Shown: piece after piece, positions 56,258-60,665 of the stretch
Layout: every line of letters begins with the position of its first letter
Numbering within the stretch: the first letter of the stretch is position 1
Assembly (NCBI RefSeq): GCF_000720475.1
Contig: NZ_JOAP01000048.1
Span: 1-60,665 of the forward strand
DNA from: Streptomyces aureocirculatus
GTDB taxonomy: Bacteria > Actinomycetota > Actinomycetes > Streptomycetales > Streptomycetaceae
Direction: 5' to 3'
Length of the DNA stretch: 60,665 nt
Program-made: the position numbers and the translations under genes
Notes under the pieces: generated by a model
Database searches by the model: none
The model's input: the letters and a program-made list of their open reading frames with translations, nothing else
Told to the model about the DNA's origin: nothing

Positions 56258-57685
56258 ATGCCCGACACCGAGACGTCCGCGACTGAGATATCCGCCAGCG
56301 AACCGTCCGCGACGGAGCCGTCCGCGACCAGGCGCCAAGTACTCGCCCGCACGGGGGCACTGGGAGCGTCCATCGCCTTCACCGGCGCCCTGTCGGAACT
56401 CTTCGCGGGCACCGCCACCGCGGCCCCCCGCGGCAGCGGCGGCTACGGCCCCCTCATACCCGACCCGAACGGCCTGCTCGACCTGCCGAAAGGTTTCCGC
56501 TATCGGGTCCTCTCCCGCGAGGGAGACCAACTGCGCTCGGGCGAGGGCAAGGTGCCGGGCAATCACGACGGGATGGCCGCGTTCGGGGGCAGGCGCGGCG
56601 GCGTGCACCTGGTGCGCAATCACGAGAACCGCGCGACGGCGAAGCTGGGCGTGCCGACGGTCAAGGGCCTGACCTACGATCCGGCGGCCAAGGGCGGCTG
56701 TACGGCGCTCGCGCTCGACCGGCGCGGCCGGGTGGTGGACGAGCGGGTCGCCATCGCCGGTACCGCCGTCAACTGCGCGGGCGGGCCCACCCCCTGGGGC
56801 ACCTGGCTGACCTGCGAGGAGACCGAGGACAAGGCCGGTACGAACGGTTACACCAAGGATCACGGATTCATCTTCGAGGTCGACCCGGTGGACCCCCGGC
56901 GCTCGGGCGCCGTCCCGCTGACCGCCATGGGCCGCTTCCAGCACGAGGCGGTCGCGGTCGACCCGTGGCGCGGTGTCGTCTACGAGACGGAGGACGCCTT
57001 CGAGCGGCCCTTCGGCCTGTTCTACCGCTTCCTGCCGGACAGGCCCGAGGGCGGCCGTGGCTCACTGCGCGCGGGCGGCAGGCTCCAGGCGATGCGGGTG
57101 CCGGGCCTCGCGGACCTGTCCGCCGTACAGGAGCCGGGCACGTCGTTCGACCGCGTCACGTGGGCGGACGTACCGGACCCGCTGGCCGCCGAGACCCCCG
57201 TACGCCATCAGGACTTCGGCCCGAAGGGGATCACGCACGCGCAGAAGCTGGAGGGCTGCTACTGGGGCGGCCGCTGCGTGTACTTCGTGTCCAGCTACGC
57301 GCGCAGCGCGGAGGGCTCGGCCGCCGACCACTACGGCCAGGTGTGGCGGTACGACCCGGCGCGGCGCCGCCTCACCCTCGTGATCGTGTTCGGCCCCGGC
57401 ACCGACGTCCAGTTGCCCGGCGAGTCCCCCGACAACATCTGCCTCGCGCCGAGCGGTGGCCTGATGGTGTGCGAGGACGGCGGCGGCATCCAGCACGTGT
57501 ACGGCGTGACGCGCGGCGGCGAGGTCTACGCGATGGCGCGCAACGCCCAGAACACGGGCACCCCCGAGAAGCCGGAGTGGGGCGAGTTCGCGGGCGTCGC
57601 CTTCTCGCCCGACGACGACACGATGTACGTGAACTGCTACACGCCCGGCACGACGTTCGCGGTGACGGGGCCCTGGCGCAAGTAG
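56258..57685 (+). CDS. Tat-exported DUF839/PhoX-type protein
   Basis: A 475-residue exported protein with a twin-arginine signal (R25-R26, TRRQVLARTGALGASIAFTGA). The body is a beta-propeller of the PhoX/DUF839 type: LVRNHENR, TPWGTWLTCEETED, GRFQHEAVAVDP, YVYETED-like strands and SPDNICLAPSGGLMVCEDG. In PhoX these acidic and His residues bind calcium and iron for phosphatase activity. The N-terminal SATE/PSAT stretch is repetitive. AGGAGG precedes ATG 56258. Confidence 0.9.
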   Translation: MPDTETSATEISASEPSATEPSATRRQVLARTGALGASIAFTGALSELFAGTATAAPRGSGGYGPLIPDPNGLLDLPKGFRYRVLSREGDQLRSGEGKVPGNHDGMAAFGGRRGGVHLVRNHENRATAKLGVPTVKGLTYDPAAKGGCTALALDRRGRVVDERVAIAGTAVNCAGGPTPWGTWLTCEETEDKAGTNGYTKDHGFIFEVDPVDPRRSGAVPLTAMGRFQHEAVAVDPWRGVVYETEDAFERPFGLFYRFLPDRPEGGRGSLRAGGRLQAMRVPGLADLSAVQEPGTSFDRVTWADVPDPLAAETPVRHQDFGPKGITHAQKLEGCYWGGRCVYFVSSYARSAEGSAADHYGQVWRYDPARRRLTLVIVFGPGTDVQLPGESPDNICLAPSGGLMVCEDGGGIQHVYGVTRGGEVYAMARNAQNTGTPEKPEWGEFAGVAFSPDDDTMYVNCYTPGTTFAVTGPWRK

Positions 57686-57692
57686 CGGCCGT

Positions 57693-57733
57693 CCGCCGCC
57701 CGTTCCGGTGTCCGGGTACGGGGCGGGCGGCGG
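57693..57733. terminator. Bidirectional terminator between convergent genes
   Basis: CCGCCGCCCG (57693-57702) pairs with CGGGCGGCGG (57724-57733), a perfect 10-bp GC stem with a 21-base loop, lying exactly between the stops at 57685 and 57735. Confidence 0.65.
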
Positions 57734-57734
57734 C

Positions 57735-59138
57735 TCAGGCGGCCGGGGCGAGCCGCCACAGGGAGGTGACCTCGGCGGCGCGGGCCGTGTGCAGGGGGTC
57801 CGAGGCGTCGCTCGCGCGGGGGTGGCGTGGCTTGGCGTCGAGTCGGTCGACGACGCGCAGACCGGCCGCGGCGAATGCCTCGTCGAGTTCGCCGCGGGAG
57901 CGCAGACCCAGGTGTTCGGCGAGGTCGGAGAGGATCAGCCAGCCCTCTCCCGCCGGCTCCAGATGGTCGGCGAGCCCGGCGAGGAAGGCCCGCAGCATCG
58001 CGCTGTCGGGGTCGTACACGCCTTGTTCCACGGCGGAGGTCGGGCGGGCCGGGAGCCACGGCGGGTTGCACACGACGAGGGCGGCACGGCCCGCCGGGTA
58101 CAGGTCACCGCTGTCCGTGACCTCCACCCGGTCGCCGATGCCGAGCCTCGTCACGTTGTCGCGCGCGCAGACGAGGGCGCGGGGACTGCTGTCGGTGGCG
58201 ACGATCCGGCCGAGGCCCCGGCGGGCGAGGACGGCGGCGAGGACGCCGGTTCCGGTACCGAGGTCGAAGGCGGTGGCGGCCGCGGGGGCGCGGTGGGCGG
58301 CGGCGGGCAGCGGGGCGGTGGCGACGAGGTCCACGTACTCGCCCCGGACCGGCGAGAAAACGCCGTAGTGCGGGTGGATGCGGCCGTCGACCGCCGGGAC
58401 CGGTACACCCTTGCGGCGCCACTCGTGGGCGCCGATCACACCGAGGAGTTCGCGCAGCGACACGACGGTGCGCCGCCGGGGCGGGCCGTAGGCCTCCGTG
58501 CAGGCCGTTCGCACGTCGGGGGCGCGGCGCAGCGCGAGGCCGTGGTCGTCCTCCAGGACGACGAGCAGCATGCCGAGCACCCTGGCCCGGTGGCCGCGGG
58601 CCTGCCGGTGCCGGTGGAACGTCTCGGCCGGGGTGGCGCCGGGTTTCGGCGCGAGCCGGTCCAGGCGGCTGCCGAGGGCGCGGAGCAACTGCCGGGCGCC
58701 CTGGTAGTCGCCGCGCCACAGCAGCGCGGTGCCCTCACAGGCGAGGCGGTAGGCCACGGCGGCCTTCATGCGGTCGTCGGCGACCATGACACGACGGGGC
58801 GCGGGCAGTCCGCTCTCGGAGTGCCAGTGGGCGGTGTACGTGAGGGGGGCGGGGGCGGCTTCCGGGTCTCCGGGAACGTCTCCGGGGCCGTCTCCGGGGG
58901 CCGCCCCGCTGCCGCGCCTCGCCCGCGCCGGGGGCCGGACGTCTTCGGTCCAGGTGATGCCGGGGGCGTCGGTGCCGCCGGGGATGCCGGTGCTGCCGGT
59001 GCTGCCGGGGGTGTCATCACTGCCGGGGGTACCGGGGGTATCCATGCTGCCGGGGGCGTCGGAGATGTCGGCGCTACCGGGGGTGCCGGAGATGTCGGCG
59101 CTGCCGGAGATGTCGGGGGTGTCGGCGGGCTCGGGCAT
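57735..59138 (-). CDS. Class I methyltransferase with NPPW motif
   Basis: A 467-residue SAM-dependent methyltransferase. SAM motif FDLGTGTGVLAAVLARRG and catalytic VCNPPWLPA, the NPPY/W signature of N-methyltransferases such as PrmC/PrmB or RlmG. The N-terminal 100 residues are a low-complexity Gly/Ser/Asp/Pro tail (DISGSADISGTPG-like repeats), followed by a helical domain (about 105-260). The target is unknown. ATG 59138 is chosen; GAGGAG lies about 12 bases upstream. Confidence 0.85.
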   Translation of the reverse strand: MPEPADTPDISGSADISGTPGSADISDAPGSMDTPGTPGSDDTPGSTGSTGIPGGTDAPGITWTEDVRPPARARRGSGAAPGDGPGDVPGDPEAAPAPLTYTAHWHSESGLPAPRRVMVADDRMKAAVAYRLACEGTALLWRGDYQGARQLLRALGSRLDRLAPKPGATPAETFHRHRQARGHRARVLGMLLVVLEDDHGLALRRAPDVRTACTEAYGPPRRRTVVSLRELLGVIGAHEWRRKGVPVPAVDGRIHPHYGVFSPVRGEYVDLVATAPLPAAAHRAPAAATAFDLGTGTGVLAAVLARRGLGRIVATDSSPRALVCARDNVTRLGIGDRVEVTDSGDLYPAGRAALVVCNPPWLPARPTSAVEQGVYDPDSAMLRAFLAGLADHLEPAGEGWLILSDLAEHLGLRSRGELDEAFAAAGLRVVDRLDAKPRHPRASDASDPLHTARAAEVTSLWRLAPAA

Positions 59139-59382
59139 CGACGGCTCGTCAACTCCTCGGTGGTCGCGGTACGCGGGGCCCCGGAGACGTGCGGCGACCG
59201 GGAAGCGCCCCAGGACGATTCCACAGCCGCTCCCCCCTGGCAAACCCGGCCCCACCGCACCGACGCGGGTCGGCGAGGACGACGGATCATCGCAGCTCCG
59301 GCCCCCGGGCCTGTCCGGTGTACGGGTGAGTCCGAGGGCCCGCCTACCCCATTAATCCTATTTACCCATATATCTTCACGGC

Positions 59383-60336
59383 GTGATCATTCGCGCACGG
59401 ACCCGGAACACCCGTACCGCCCTGGCCCTCCTGGCCACGGCCGCCCTCTCCCTCACGGCCTGCACCGCGGCCCCCTCCCCCGCGCCGCACCAGCGCCTCG
59501 CGGCCACCCCCGAGGACCGGACCGCGGCCGCCGGGCGTCAGGCGCCGACTCTGGCCCCCGGCCCGCAGGGCCTGACCCCGGTCTTCACCAGCGCGCCGCG
59601 CACCGAGCAGGCGTCCCGCGGCTCGGCGAAGGCGGCGCCCACCGTCGCCCTCACCTTCGACGCCGACATGACGGCCGACCAGGGCCCCCGCGCCGCGGCG
59701 GGCGAACACTTCGACAACCCGCCCCTCGTCGACACCCTGCGCCATCTGAAGGTCCCGGCGACGTTCTTCATGACGGGCCGCTGGGCCGAGCAGTACCCGG
59801 CGCAGACCAGGGACATCGGCAGGGACCCCCTCTTCGAGGTCGCCAACCACTCCTACAGCCACTACGCCTTCACGCCCCGCTGCTACGGCCTGCCCACCGT
59901 CGCCCCGAACCGCATGCGCGCCGAGGTGGAGCGCACCTTCACGGCCCTGCGCGAGTCGGGCGTCGAGCGTCCGGTGCCGTACTTCCGCTTCCCCGGCGGC
60001 TGTTACGACCAGCGGGCGCTGCGGGAGCTCGCGCCCTCCGGTGTGACGGCGGTGCAGTGGGACGTGGTGGGCGGTGACGCGTTCGCCAAGGACCCCGAGG
60101 CGGTGGCGCGGCAGGTCCTTCAGGGGGTGCGGCCGGGTTCGGTCGTCGTCCTGCACTGCACCCGCAGCGCCGCGCCCGCGACCGAGCGCGCCGTCCGCAT
60201 CATCGTCCCTGAGCTGCGCAAGCGCGGTTTCCGCTTCGTCCGGGTGTCGGAGCAGATCGGCGCCTCGCGAGGTGCGCCCGAGGCCCGGCGCGACGGGGCG
60301 GCGGCCGGGCCCCCCGCCGCCACCACCCCGAACTAG
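59383..60336 (+). CDS. Polysaccharide deacetylase lipoprotein (NodB domain)
   Basis: A 317-residue surface lipoprotein (lipobox LTAC, C27) with a CE4 deacetylase domain. The metal site is D93/D95 (TFDAD) with H156 and H160 (HSYSH); RFPGGCYD is the third motif. It likely acts on peptidoglycan or another N-acetylated glycan. GTG 59383 has no Shine-Dalgarno site and follows an AT-rich stretch (59350-59376, with CATATATCTT), suggesting a leaderless transcript. Confidence 0.9.
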   Translation: MIIRARTRNTRTALALLATAALSLTACTAAPSPAPHQRLAATPEDRTAAAGRQAPTLAPGPQGLTPVFTSAPRTEQASRGSAKAAPTVALTFDADMTADQGPRAAAGEHFDNPPLVDTLRHLKVPATFFMTGRWAEQYPAQTRDIGRDPLFEVANHSYSHYAFTPRCYGLPTVAPNRMRAEVERTFTALRESGVERPVPYFRFPGGCYDQRALRELAPSGVTAVQWDVVGGDAFAKDPEAVARQVLQGVRPGSVVVLHCTRSAAPATERAVRIIVPELRKRGFRFVRVSEQIGASRGAPEARRDGAAAGPPAATTPN

Positions 60337-60346
60337 GCCGTCCGTC

Positions 60347-60665
60347 ATGGCCGACCCCCTGGACGGCACCGCCGACACCGCCGACACCGCCGACACTGCT
60401 GCTACCGCCGAGACCGCTGACACCGCCGACGCCGCCGACACCGCCGACACCGCCAACACCGCTGGCACCGCTGACACCGCTGACACCGCTGACACCGCTG
60501 ACACCGCCGAGACCGCCGAGACCGCCGAGACCGCCGACGCAGCGGACACCGCCGACGCAGCGGACACCGCGGACCCAGCGGACCCAGCGGACGGACGGGG
60601 ACCGTGCCCCCGGCCGCGAACGGGCACTCCCCCGGCCTCCCCCGGTCTCCCCCGCCCCCCTCAGC
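60347..60665 (+). CDS. Start of a gene with an Ala-Asp-Thr repeat tail, cut by the window edge
   Basis: An open frame begins ATG GCC GAC ten bases after the deacetylase stop and stays open to the end of the window (at least 106 codons). After MADPLDG it is nearly all Ala-Asp-Thr triplets with Glu, Asn and Gly variants, then a Pro/Arg-rich stretch. It could be the disordered N-terminal tail of a membrane or regulatory protein continuing outside. No function can be given. A non-coding repeat is the alternative. Confidence 0.5.
   Translation, partial: MADPLDGTADTADTADTAATAETADTADAADTADTANTAGTADTADTADTADTAETAETAETADAADTADAADTADPADPADGRGPCPRPRTGTPPASPGLPRPPQ
60368..60590. repeat. About 220 bp of 9-bp minisatellite
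   Basis: Units close to GACACCGCC and GACACCGCT repeat more than twenty times with scattered substitutions. In frame with the partial gene it encodes Asp-Thr-Ala runs. Confidence 0.9.

Overview
The window looks like a chromosomal segment of a Streptomyces species or a very close relative. The DNA is strongly GC-rich with G/C-loaded third codon positions. The sulphur-assimilation order (sulphite reductase, cysH, cysC, cysD, cysN) is typical of streptomycetes. The sugar ABC operon has no ATPase of its own, several genes seem to lack Shine-Dalgarno sites, and an intergenic repeat common in Streptomyces is present. I saw no rRNA, tRNA, CRISPR array, transposase, integrase or phage module, so most of the window reads as ordinary chromosome. 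Naming rests on motifs read by eye; no database search was possible.

Layout. 1-9880: sulphur assimilation. A 27-codon Cys-containing leader peptide and a long hairpin precede ferredoxin-sulphite reductase, a small zinc-ribbon protein, APS reductase, APS kinase, ATP sulphurylase subunits D and N, a sulphonate/taurine-type ABC importer and a CbiX-type chelatase that could serve siroheme supply. 9947-18052: small metabolic and resistance genes (GNAT, PanE-like reductase, transglutaminase-like protein, DUF4440 and DUF1697 proteins, secreted subtilase, macrolide glycosyltransferase, MarR regulator with a divergent membrane protein). 18053-22334: sugar ABC importer without ATPase, then an APH-like kinase. 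22419-24531: an ECF41-type sigma factor with carboxymuconolactone decarboxylase and DoxX genes, each preceded by the same promoter pattern. 24615-29069: DEDDh exonuclease, HEPN protein, and two adjacent secreted proteins that together resemble one copper amine oxidase.

29230-37924: glycogen-to-trehalose genes (GlgX/TreX, TreY, TreZ) interleaved with an MFS exporter and a DUF1707-FHA protein. 38043-44331: aldo/keto reductase, M24 peptidase, cyclic-nucleotide-type phosphodiesterase, PDZ protein, LysR regulator, about 500 bp of minisatellite, and a GATase-like protein. 44325-50943: multicopper oxidase, GrpE-like protein, alpha/beta hydrolase, P450, DUF1266 protein. 50993-60665: MsrB, MurC, a RibD-like reductase divergent from ZapE, a Tat-exported PhoX-type protein, a methyltransferase, a polysaccharide deacetylase and the repeat-rich start of a gene that leaves the window.

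The most notable signals are the cysteine leader/hairpin, the three-promoter ECF41 module, the apparently split copper amine oxidase, operators placed inside promoter spacers, and the unusual number of short in-frame tandem repeats inside or beside genes.
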